From contig NZ_QFFJ01000002.1 of the NCBI RefSeq assembly GCF_003308995.1, forward strand, positions 3,658,001 through 3,722,000: 64,000 nucleotides of DNA, given 5' to 3'. This document shows, in pieces, positions 27,304 through 34,767 of the stretch (within the stretch, counting starts at the first letter, position 1; every line of letters begins with the position of its first letter). The notes beneath the pieces are model-generated. The model was not told where the DNA came from, made no database searches, and saw only the letters and a program-made list of their open reading frames with translations. Both the position numbers and the translations under genes were made by a program. This DNA comes from Chitinophaga flava. Its GTDB lineage: Bacteria > Bacteroidota > Bacteroidia > Chitinophagales > Chitinophagaceae.

Positions 27304-27987
27304 TCAGATATCCAGTCGAAGCCCCAATGCAAAGCTCAGGTGCGACAGATCTTCTTTATGTTCCCCCTCCAGGTTTACTCGCACCCTGCTGTTGCCGTCT
27401 TCACGGGTATAGCTTTTCAGTCCGCCGGTGATAAGATCCACCTGGCCGCCGGCAAACAGTTTTCGGGTCAAGCGGATATCGTAGCCCATGCCCAAGCCCA
27501 CACCAACAGTTGCACCATTCAATGTCACTTTATTGCGGTATACCCAGCCATCGTCATGAAACCCCAGATACCCAACAGAGAAATTGATGTATACGTACTG
27601 TGTTCTGGAGGCGTTAAATGACTGTACACTAAAGGTTGGCGCGATGTAGTTAATGGAGATATTATCCATCACATTGGTCCTCATATTACTGCCCTCCACG
27701 ACCACCGGAATTACAGCGCTCCGGGAAGATTGAAAACGGTCATACTTAATACCTAAGCCGAATGAATAATTAAAATAATAGGTTGCATCCGCTCCAATAT
27801 TAAAACCCGATTTAAGCTGCTTCATGTAATTTCTGGCTTCGCCGTTAATGTCGGAAGCTACTTTACCCATGCGGTAGCTATAACCGCCATTGATGGCAAT
27901 CCTGAAGTAAGGCACATAATTTTTTTTTTGCGCATAGCTACCCATGGCTATTACGCTCATCATAAGCATAAGGGACAATTTCTTCAT
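27304..27987 (-). CDS. Outer-membrane beta-barrel protein
   Basis: 227 residues: a signal peptide (KKLSLMLMMSVIAMGSYAQ) followed by about eight amphipathic strands, for example YFRIAINGGYSYRMG, FNIGADATYYFNYSFGLGIKYDRF, YVYINFSVGYLGF, VGVGLGMGYDIRLT and LSFALGLRLDI, ending in an aliphatic residue as porin-like barrels do. This is the OmpA/Omp_b-brl type small barrel of Bacteroidota, of unknown ligand. The gene is convergent with the phosphoesterase gene: the two stop codons touch as TGATCA with no base between. Confidence 0.85.
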   Translation of the reverse strand: MKKLSLMLMMSVIAMGSYAQKKNYVPYFRIAINGGYSYRMGKVASDINGEARNYMKQLKSGFNIGADATYYFNYSFGLGIKYDRFQSSRSAVIPVVVEGSNMRTNVMDNISINYIAPTFSVQSFNASRTQYVYINFSVGYLGFHDDGWVYRNKVTLNGATVGVGLGMGYDIRLTRKLFAGGQVDLITGGLKSYTREDGNSRVRVNLEGEHKEDLSHLSFALGLRLDI

Positions 27988-28187
27988 GGAATGATAGATT
28001 AAATGTATTAGTTGACAATTTGCTCTTGTACAGCCTTACTTTACGCTACCAGGCTAAAGCACAGATGATACAGGGATACCGTTTTGAACAACAATTATAG
28101 TAATAATAGCTGAGATATGCACGCATTTAACGATCAGGATAACCAGCAGATTGGATGGGAAAAGAAGAGATATGAGGGGTCGCCATT

Positions 28188-28691
28188 TTATTTACGGAGA
28201 TAAGTGGCCAGCTTACTAAAGGTAGCACTGAAGCCCTGTTGCATGCTACGGTTGATATTCAGGAAAGAGGCCATTTCTTCCGGTTCAGGGTCTACTGGTT
28301 GTCCGGTGAGCGTCAGCACGGTATTGCCGTTTTCTTCCCTGAATTCCAGTCTGTAAAAAATCTCCAGCGGAAAAGGTATTTCAAAAGGAGGCTTCACCAC
28401 CCTGGCCTGTTCATCGGCAAAGGCATTGGTAAATTCCAGCAGATCGTATGGCTGGATGGTGCGGTACAGGAAGCGGCCATAGGCTACTTCGGTGTTACTG
28501 AATTCCATTCTAAAATGGAAGATGCCGCCGGGCCTGAAGTCCAGGCTCACCACACTGTTTTTGCTCTCTGCAGGTCCCCACCATTGATTCAGGGCATCTG
28601 CATTACTGAAGGCATCAAACACCAGCTCTTTCGGAGCTTTAAACGTGTATACCAGGCTGAAGTGGGCCGGTATGTCTGCTGTATGGCTCAT
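28188..28691 (-). CDS. SRPBCC / AHSA1-like START-fold protein
   Basis: 167 residues. The pattern LVYTFKAPKELVFDAFSNADALNQWWGPAES, followed by SLDFRPGGIFHFRM, VAYGRFLYRTIQPYDLLEFTNAF and NGNTVLTLTGQPVDPEPEEMASF in shortened form, is typical of Aha1-C-like SRPBCC proteins that bind hydrophobic ligands. It overlaps the upstream ArsR-type gene by ATGA, the standard ArsR-SRPBCC pair of Bacteroidota and Actinobacteria. The ligand is unknown. Confidence 0.88.
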   Translation of the reverse strand: MSHTADIPAHFSLVYTFKAPKELVFDAFSNADALNQWWGPAESKNSVVSLDFRPGGIFHFRMEFSNTEVAYGRFLYRTIQPYDLLEFTNAFADEQARVVKPPFEIPFPLEIFYRLEFREENGNTVLTLTGQPVDPEPEEMASFLNINRSMQQGFSATFSKLATYLRK

Positions 28692-28960
28692 TGTGTTGTT
28701 TTTTTATCCTTTTGTACTTTTTGAAGATAGTTGTCCAGGGAGGAAAACTGTGTGGACCAGAACTGACGGCAATAATCGATCCAGGTGGCTACTTCATTGA
28801 GTTTATCCAGCCGGGCTTCACAATACCGCTCCCGCCCTTTTTTTCTGATCACTATCAATCCGCATTCCGAGAGGATTTTTACATGGAGGGATACCGCCTG
28901 ACGGCTCATTTCAAAATTCTCTGCGATAGCATTAAGATGAAGTGGTTGCTGCACCACCAT
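28688..28960 (-). CDS. ArsR-family HTH regulator with an in-frame stop near its natural start
   Basis: From ATG 28960 there are 90 residues with the winged HTH (LNAIAENFEMSRQAVSLHVKILSECGLI, wing RKKGRERYCEA). However, the same frame upstream encodes RDVFQAIADPTRRQIIE, the conserved first helix of this family. It is closed off by TGA at 29014-29012, with ATG GAA GTC just before it (ATG at 29023). No ATG, GTG or TTG lies between that stop and 28960. So either a nonsense change at codon 4 has shortened the gene, or a restart at 28960 makes a protein lacking helix 1. Coupled to the SRPBCC gene by ATGA. Confidence 0.75.
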   Translation of the reverse strand: MVVQQPLHLNAIAENFEMSRQAVSLHVKILSECGLIVIRKKGRERYCEARLDKLNEVATWIDYCRQFWSTQFSSLDNYLQKVQKDKKTTQ

Positions 28961-29055
28961 TTCAATGATCTGCCTGCGTGTTGGGTCTGCAATGGCCTGA
29001 AATACATCTCGTCAGACTTCCATCAATATGCAATCATTTACTTGTAAATATAAAT

Positions 29056-29080
29056 GCAAGTATTTGCTTGCGCAAATTTA
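29056..29080 (-). promoter_or_regulatory. Promoter -7 element with ArsR-type operator
   Basis: On the minus strand TAAATTTG (29080-29073) matches the TAnnTTTG -7 consensus. Directly downstream lies GCAAG-N6-CTTGC (29056-29071), a short dyad suited to an ArsR repressor. A looser dyad, CTTG...CAAG, continues to 29041. No good -33 TTG was seen. Confidence 0.45.
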
Positions 29081-29181
29081 TTTTGTAAAAAAAGCTGTAT
29101 TTTCATCTCACTAAACCAATGGTTCGCCATCCTGCTAAAGTGGAGCAATGGCAACCCCGTTAACCTGGAAATTAAAGTAAC

Positions 29182-29313
29182 ATGGCATTAACCAATCTGA
29201 AAAGCCGCACTGCCACCCTATTAATTACCGGCAGCGCACCTGATTCTACCCAAAGTGCATTTCATGCATTTATGTATGGCAATTCTATCTGTAAAAAACA
29301 ACGCTGCAGGTGA
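29182..29313 (+). CDS. 43-residue ORF, probable detached N-terminus of the next gene
   Basis: ATG 29182 opens a frame of 43 codons (it begins MALTNLKSRTATLLITGSAP) that ends in TGA overlapping the ATG of the next frame as TGATG. Two readings are possible. It may be a small gene translationally coupled to the next one. Alternatively, it is the true start of that gene, cut off by indels: in frame 2, NNAAGDVIFTIN follows directly on from GNSI and leads into TDLRLKEEF of the downstream frame. Removing one A from the A6 run (29293-29298) and one C near 29333 would join all three. Confidence 0.5.
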   Translation: MALTNLKSRTATLLITGSAPDSTQSAFHAFMYGNSICKKQRCR

Positions 29314-30188
29314 TGTCATCTTTACTATTAACCAATACTGACCTTCGCCTGAAAGAGGAATTCCGGCGCAGCTACCGTTTTACGATGGCCGGCTATACGA
29401 GAATACAGGAACAGACCACTGAAAATGAATTTACCCGTGAGCTGGATATGGAATATATCCCTGCGGCGGATCCTTCCGGATTATCTTTCTGTTCGTTTAG
29501 TGTTCACCGTGAGAAAATGTTGCTGGACCACCGCTCCTCTCATCTGGAATACATCATCCAGGCAGTGAGCAGTGTTACGCAGGAAGTACACTTTCACCTC
29601 CAGGAAACTACGGGCACGGTTACACTCGCCAACTGGAATGATATCCGGAATAAATGGACTGCCGTAAAGGAGAAACTGTGGAACGACTACAAAGGCACAG
29701 AGATACAGCGGTTTACTGAAGGTTATGAAAACAGGATGCAGAACAAACAGGCCCTCACCGCCTCGCTGCTGCAATACAATCTGTATGGTCTGTTCATGAA
29801 CCGTATTCATATCCGGTACGGCTATACGGGGCAACAAACGGAAAACAGGGACATCATCCCTCTTTTTGGCAATACCGCCCTGCCGGTACAGGAACTGAGG
29901 ACTGTCAAAAATACCGCAGAAGGTATCAAGGTGGACATCAGCGGCAGCATCGACGAAAACAGGCTGGACACCACGGCCCTCGGACATTTCGCCTACCACG
30001 ACCTGTCACTGGCCGAAAATGAGGATACAGACCTGTTACTGCAACGGTATTCCGGCCATTACAACCTGGAGCAAGATACCTGCATCTTACAAAAGGCCCT
30101 CCTGCAATACAATATTGCCATAGGAGATGCCTATCAGCGCAAATGCAGATTCCATATTAACACCATTGAACCATCATACAATGCCTAA
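29313..30188 (+). CDS. Unknown protein heading the PAAR-like effector island
   Basis: 291 residues, not recognised. The sequence is soluble, alpha/beta in pattern and without a signal peptide: FRRSYRFTMAGYTRIQEQ, FCSFSVHREKMLLDHRSS, VTQEVHFHLQETTGTVTLANW, KEKLWNDYKGTEIQRFTEGY, ISGSIDENRLDTTALGHF, ending HINTIEPSYNA. Its stop overlaps the start of the DUF4280 gene (ATGCCTAA), so the two are coupled. Genes in this position ahead of PAAR-like effectors often encode loading adaptors or tip components, which is the working inference. The N-terminus looks truncated by frameshifts (see the preceding ORF). Confidence 0.6.
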   Translation: MSSLLLTNTDLRLKEEFRRSYRFTMAGYTRIQEQTTENEFTRELDMEYIPAADPSGLSFCSFSVHREKMLLDHRSSHLEYIIQAVSSVTQEVHFHLQETTGTVTLANWNDIRNKWTAVKEKLWNDYKGTEIQRFTEGYENRMQNKQALTASLLQYNLYGLFMNRIHIRYGYTGQQTENRDIIPLFGNTALPVQELRTVKNTAEGIKVDISGSIDENRLDTTALGHFAYHDLSLAENEDTDLLLQRYSGHYNLEQDTCILQKALLQYNIAIGDAYQRKCRFHINTIEPSYNA

Positions 30189-32694
30189 ACATCCCCAACA
30201 AAAAGGTAAAAAGCAGGACCCGCCAAAAGGCAAAGACAAAAAAGAAGAGAAAAAGCCCGCCACTACGGGCAATAAATATGTGTGCGACCTTGCTGAAGTG
30301 AAATGTACCTGCGGTAGCAATCCCGGCAAACTGAAAGTAACGTCCAACCCCGGTGTATATTTGCAGGATACCCTCAAAGCCACGGCCAAAGACAAAACCA
30401 TCACGCCTAATTTCGGCAGCTGTTCTTCTCAGAAGAACAATCCCTGCAAGCCAGCGCTGATGGAATGGCAGGACCTGGCGGCTGATGTCAGCCTCGGCGA
30501 TCAGGCTCATTTTCTCCTGGAACGGTCTACCAATCAGTGTTCTGCCGGCGGCGGCAAAATCACCATCACCAGCGGCAAACAGAAATCCACTGTTCAGAAC
30601 ATCGAACCACCTGCACAGGACCTCCCTATCGTAGCGCCGCTGGAAGTAAAAAACAAAGAGGTGGTATGGCTTGCCAGCAACGAAGTATACAACGATGTGC
30701 CGGAAGCTGACCTGTGGTACAAACTGGAAGGCAAAACCTTTAAGAAGGCCACCCTGACAGACGCCATCATCCAACAACTACAGGCCGACTCTGACAACGA
30801 TACGATCGCCTATCATACCAATGATAAAGGCGTAAAAACCACCTATAAAAAAGGGGTGTCCCAAACTGCGGATTACGGCAACAAGCTTGCTTCGAACGAC
30901 GAGAAGCTGCATTCTGCTTACCCGCTTTATCTCCGCAATGGCGTTTTTACCAACGCCTACCCTACCTACAAACTCTATGTATACAAAGGAGAGAATGCAG
31001 GCGATGCCAAAAAGAAGGTAGAACAGGATATCGCGGGTAACAGCCATGGAAGCGCAGCGCTCATGCTGGAAACAGCACGGCATACCCGGGATAACAATAC
31101 CGACTATATGAAACAGGGCGGTCCGGTACCTCCTACCGGCATCAACGGTCAACCTGAATACTATAGCCTGATTTATACCGTTACCAGTACGCCCCGTTTC
31201 AGGGTGGTACTGGACAAGGAAGACACCAGCGGGCTGGTCATCGTAAAAGCCAAAACCCGCCAGGATGTTTCCAGGGCCGGCGTTTCCATCGACCCGTTTG
31301 TTTCTGCCGACCTTGAAGGCTGTCTGGGTATCCGCGATGGCAAAGGCGGTTATTTCCAGGCGCTCACCGGTGGCAAAAGCGCCTATTTCACACAGCTGAA
31401 CAACAAACTGATAGAGAAAATTCCTGAACTGGCTTATATCTATCGTGTTCAGACAGGTAGCGGTAAAATAGCGGAGAAAAAGTTTGATGCAAAAGAAGAA
31501 GCGTTGTTTTTTGTGAAAGTAGACCCACTTCCGGAAATAAAACCCAAAGAGATATACGAACCATGGCAACAGGCTACCCAACAGAAACGGGCCAACGCAG
31601 CTGCACAGCCTGCACCGGCTCAGCAACCGCCTGCCCAACAACCGCCGTCACAACAGCTTCCAGCGCAACAACATCCGGGGCAACCCGGCTCGCTGCCACC
31701 TGGTATGCAGGAAATACAACTACAGAAGACTAATCGACTGCGGCCGGGAGCGGTACAATCCATACTGTTACTGATACTGTTACAACTCAGCTTTAGCTCC
31801 TTCACACCTGTATGGGCCGCGCCAGTAACCGGTTACCGCTTGCAGTCTACCGATACCGCCAACGCCTGGATGAAAGCCATTGACAGCGGCGACAGTACGC
31901 AGGTGCTAAAACTGCTCTCCAAAGGCTACAATCCCAATACGGTCATCCTACCCGATACCAGCGTCCGCTATAGTGATCTGGGCAATCTGCCCATTCATAT
32001 CAAACGGTATACTCCTTTTACCTACATCATCGACTACAACAAAAATCCCAACAATCATTTCTTCGATGATAGTAAAGGAGAAAACAGTTATGAAAGGATC
32101 AAACAAAAACAGGGACGGTATGCGCTGATGCTGATCCGCCATGGTTATCGCCCTGTTGCAGAAGACCTGGAGCTGCTGCTGCTGATAGCTCCGCCAGCAG
32201 ACCAGTTCAAAGCTATCGTACAGCAAAGCCGTTTTAATATTGCTGCAGCCAAAGACAATCATTTTGCGGCGGCGGCCCTACGGGGCAACTGTCCGGCTGG
32301 TTTACTGAGTTACCTGTTGGAACAGGGAGCCGGTACCAACGGTGTCACAGATATCATCCGGCAGCAGTACGCGAAGAACTACACTATCTCCCTACGGCAA
32401 CTGGAAATACTGGAAAAATATCATTACAAGCTATATCAACAGGCAGGCTTTAGCCTACTGCATTACAGCGCCTACCTCAACGATCCGGTTGCTGTAAAAA
32501 AACAGCTGGCTGCTGGTACTCCCGCCAATCAGCGTACCACCTGGTTTTATCAGGCCGATGATATGACAGATGGCGGCAAACCACAAAAACTAACAGCCCT
32601 CGAGATTGTACAGTCGAACCTTGTGGTTCGCCAATACAATAAAGCAGGCGCTGTCAACGCACAGGCTATCATTAAACTACTGCAAAAGAAATAA
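30181..32694 (+). CDS. DUF4280 (PAAR-like) multidomain protein with internal signal-like segment and ankyrin-like tail
   Basis: 837 residues from ATG 30181. Residues 1-31 are Lys/Pro-rich. Residues 32-133 form a DUF4280 PAAR-like domain (Cys35, 42, 44, 81, 89, 120; NFGSCSSQKNNPCKPALMEW; ERSTNQCSAGGGKITI), the spike-tip module of contractile secretion systems. Residues ~150-450 are an unassigned domain with SADLEGCLGIRDG around Cys381. A Pro/Gln linker spans 471-508. A hydrophobic segment at 524-547 ends in VWAAP, like a signal peptide, and Met509 is directly before it. Residues ~560-837 look like degenerate ankyrin repeats (VLKLLSKGYNPN, LLHYSAYLNDPVAVKKQLAAG). It is followed 4 bp later by a GH19 gene. 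Confidence 0.75.
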   Translation: MPKHPQQKGKKQDPPKGKDKKEEKKPATTGNKYVCDLAEVKCTCGSNPGKLKVTSNPGVYLQDTLKATAKDKTITPNFGSCSSQKNNPCKPALMEWQDLAADVSLGDQAHFLLERSTNQCSAGGGKITITSGKQKSTVQNIEPPAQDLPIVAPLEVKNKEVVWLASNEVYNDVPEADLWYKLEGKTFKKATLTDAIIQQLQADSDNDTIAYHTNDKGVKTTYKKGVSQTADYGNKLASNDEKLHSAYPLYLRNGVFTNAYPTYKLYVYKGENAGDAKKKVEQDIAGNSHGSAALMLETARHTRDNNTDYMKQGGPVPPTGINGQPEYYSLIYTVTSTPRFRVVLDKEDTSGLVIVKAKTRQDVSRAGVSIDPFVSADLEGCLGIRDGKGGYFQALTGGKSAYFTQLNNKLIEKIPELAYIYRVQTGSGKIAEKKFDAKEEALFFVKVDPLPEIKPKEIYEPWQQATQQKRANAAAQPAPAQQPPAQQPPSQQLPAQQHPGQPGSLPPGMQEIQLQKTNRLRPGAVQSILLLILLQLSFSSFTPVWAAPVTGYRLQSTDTANAWMKAIDSGDSTQVLKLLSKGYNPNTVILPDTSVRYSDLGNLPIHIKRYTPFTYIIDYNKNPNNHFFDDSKGENSYERIKQKQGRYALMLIRHGYRPVAEDLELLLLIAPPADQFKAIVQQSRFNIAAAKDNHFAAAALRGNCPAGLLSYLLEQGAGTNGVTDIIRQQYAKNYTISLRQLEILEKYHYKLYQQAGFSLLHYSAYLNDPVAVKKQLAAGTPANQRTTWFYQADDMTDGGKPQKLTALEIVQSNLVVRQYNKAGAVNAQAIIKLLQKK

Positions 32695-32698
32695 CACC

Positions 32699-34138
32699 AT
32701 GGCCCGTATTAACCCGCAACCGGACCCACAGCGCCCCCAGGATGCCCCGGAAGAGATTCCGAGTGCCATACCAGATGCCGATAAAGACGGCTATGATGCC
32801 GACTTCAACGGCCTGCACGACAAAGACGAAGATGGCAAAAAAAAGGATACTAAAGATCAGCAGTATGATGGTTCCGCTGTGAATGAAAAAGAAGAACCGG
32901 AAGATGATACCAAATGTCCCCATTGCAAAGAGGATATCACGCTGGACCAGATCAAGGCGATTACCACTATCGATGCAAAAAATGAAACATTGGTCAGCAA
33001 AATACTGGAATATCTCAACCTCTACAAAGCTGATCATAAGATCGACACCTGTGTGCGGAAAGCCCATTTTATAGCCCAGGCCCTTCATGAATCGGGCAGT
33101 TTCACGGTACTGGAGGAAGATCTTAACTACCGGCCTTCCAGCCTGTTGAGCTACTTCAAAAAAGATGAATACATTGCCCTCACAGACAGTAATCTCACCA
33201 AATACAAAGATTACTTTTCGGTAGCGCCACCCAAGGCTGCCAAAGGAGCCAAGGATACAAAGGACGCCAAACCAGCGGCCCCCGCTGCCGACCAATACAA
33301 AGACTACTCTTTGAATCCGGCCTATATTTACGGCAATACCAACAAAGAAACCCAAACAACCCTGACCAGCAGCGACGGAAAAAGCAAAATAGAGATCGAT
33401 TTGAAAAAACACAAAGCGGATGAAAGAGTAGTTGGTAACAGGAAATATGGTGGCCGCGATGGTAACGACAAAAACAGTGACGACGGCTACAACTTCCGTG
33501 GACATGGTATTATCCAGCTTACGCATAAGCCGGCTTATGAATCGTTTACTGCTTTTGCCAAAAGCACTGGTTTCAACAAAGAAAAAAGCACCATCGATTT
33601 TACAGAAAGCAAGGACGAAAAAGGCGTTAAAACGTGTAACTCAGACCTATTGAGCGATAAAAAAGATCCCAAATATGCAGTACAAAGTGCTGTATGGCTC
33701 TGGAGTACTTATAAAATCAGCTCAAAACTGGAGGTAAAATCTGACGAGGAAAACTTTGCTGGCATCACCAATGTTATCAACGGAGGTAACACCGGCACCA
33801 AAGACCGTTATGATAAGCTTCTGAAAGGAAGGGAGCAACTGAAGGTATATGACCACTACAAGTATCTGCTGGAGAACCAGAAGGATGAAAAGAAAAAAAC
33901 GAAGTTGAAAGCAGCGTTAAAACAAATGGCCTCGTCACAAACAGTTTACGCTTTTAACAGAAATACAAAGAAATTTGATGTAAATGGCATTACAGTAGAC
34001 AGTGATCCCAAAGGCCAGGAGATATTGGATGAGTTCGGAGGAGATGCGGCAGGCGATAAAAAAACAGATAAACCAGCAGACAAAAAAACAGATGCCCCGG
34101 CCAAACCAGCTCCTGGCAAACCGGCGCCTAAAAAATAA
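32699..34138 (+). CDS. GH19 chitinase/endolysin-like peptidoglycan hydrolase, probable secreted effector
   Basis: 479 residues from ATG 32699, no signal peptide. Residues 1-70 are acidic (DADKDGYDADFNG, calcium-loop-like). CPHCKEDITLDQI at 73-85 is a small zinc-knuckle-like module. The GH19 lysozyme domain runs 95-385: KAHFIAQALHESGSFTVLEE with catalytic-type Glu131 and Glu139/140, NFRGHGIIQLTHKPAYESF at 265-283, VQSAVWLWSTYKI and NVINGGNTGTKDRYDKLLKGRE. A low-complexity linker (Lys/Asp/Ala) interrupts it near 175-200. The tail is repetitive Lys/Pro/Ala. GH19 enzymes without signals next to PAAR-like genes are typical cell-wall-degrading antibacterial effectors. Confidence 0.82.
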   Translation: MARINPQPDPQRPQDAPEEIPSAIPDADKDGYDADFNGLHDKDEDGKKKDTKDQQYDGSAVNEKEEPEDDTKCPHCKEDITLDQIKAITTIDAKNETLVSKILEYLNLYKADHKIDTCVRKAHFIAQALHESGSFTVLEEDLNYRPSSLLSYFKKDEYIALTDSNLTKYKDYFSVAPPKAAKGAKDTKDAKPAAPAADQYKDYSLNPAYIYGNTNKETQTTLTSSDGKSKIEIDLKKHKADERVVGNRKYGGRDGNDKNSDDGYNFRGHGIIQLTHKPAYESFTAFAKSTGFNKEKSTIDFTESKDEKGVKTCNSDLLSDKKDPKYAVQSAVWLWSTYKISSKLEVKSDEENFAGITNVINGGNTGTKDRYDKLLKGREQLKVYDHYKYLLENQKDEKKKTKLKAALKQMASSQTVYAFNRNTKKFDVNGITVDSDPKGQEILDEFGGDAAGDKKTDKPADKKTDAPAKPAPGKPAPKK

Positions 34139-34148
34139 AACCAGCAGC

Positions 34149-34700
34149 ATGAAAAGACTGTTCTTTTTCCTGTCATTACTAAGCGGTGCAGCCGCCTGCG
34201 CGCAGCAACCGGCTTCCGGCAACGACATCAAAAAGTTTATTCCAGCCGGCTATGAAGTGCGGGACAGCGTTAGCGGCGACCTGAACGGAGACAATATCCC
34301 CGACCTGGTACTCGTTTTACAACAAAAGACGCCAGCCTCCGATACGGCAGACCGCCCGTTGCTGTTACTGCTGGGCGACAGCCATCACCACTGGGCACTG
34401 GCTGCACGCAATAAAGACCTGATCTATCCCGCTGATATCGGCGGCACTCAAGGTGATCCGTATGTACAAACGACGATCGATCATGGTTGCGTTACCATTG
34501 AACAATACTATGGCAGCCGGGAAAGGACCCGCTCTGTTGTCACTTTCTGTTATCAGCCTAAAATCAAAGACTGGATACTACAACAGGTGGCCATCACCCA
34601 CGAAGATGCGCTTCATGCAGATGCTGCTAAAACAACCATAAAAAAAGGGAAACAACTAAAACCGATCAGTATCCGTCGTTATGCCGGAGAGTACGAATAA
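34149..34700 (+). CDS. Small exported FG-GAP-like protein, candidate immunity factor
   Basis: 183 residues from ATG 34149. The N-terminus KRLFFFLSLLSGAAACAQQ is a signal peptide with a weak lipobox at Cys17. The mature part contains GDLNGDNIPDLVLVLQQ, a calcium-type FG-GAP/VCBS loop, and strands such as RPLLLLLGDSHHHWALAARN and CVTIEQYYGSRERTRSVVTFCYQP. It follows the GH19 gene by 10 bp and ends the island. A periplasmic product beside a cell-wall hydrolase lacking its own signal fits an immunity protein. That role is inferred from position only; the FG-GAP-like family is also found alone. Confidence 0.65.
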   Translation: MKRLFFFLSLLSGAAACAQQPASGNDIKKFIPAGYEVRDSVSGDLNGDNIPDLVLVLQQKTPASDTADRPLLLLLGDSHHHWALAARNKDLIYPADIGGTQGDPYVQTTIDHGCVTIEQYYGSRERTRSVVTFCYQPKIKDWILQQVAITHEDALHADAAKTTIKKGKQLKPISIRRYAGEYE

Positions 34701-34722
34701 GCTGTCCTCCTTTCATCATAGT

Positions 34723-34754
34723 AAAAAGGCTGACCATCCGAGGTCAGCCTTTTT
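34723..34754. terminator. Bidirectional terminator closing the effector island
   Basis: Perfect 13-bp arms AAAAAGGCTGACC (34723-34735) and GGTCAGCCTTTTT (34742-34754) with a 6-nt loop. It serves the plus-strand island (last stop 34700) and the minus-strand operon ending at 34768. Confidence 0.92.
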
Positions 34755-34767
34755 CACTTATTCCGTT

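Noticed and set aside
29119..29163. 14-codon ORF (MVRHPAKVEQWQPR) ahead of the effector island
   Set aside because: Too short, no conservation cue and not coupled to the next frame; it is separated from the 29182 ORF by 18 bp.
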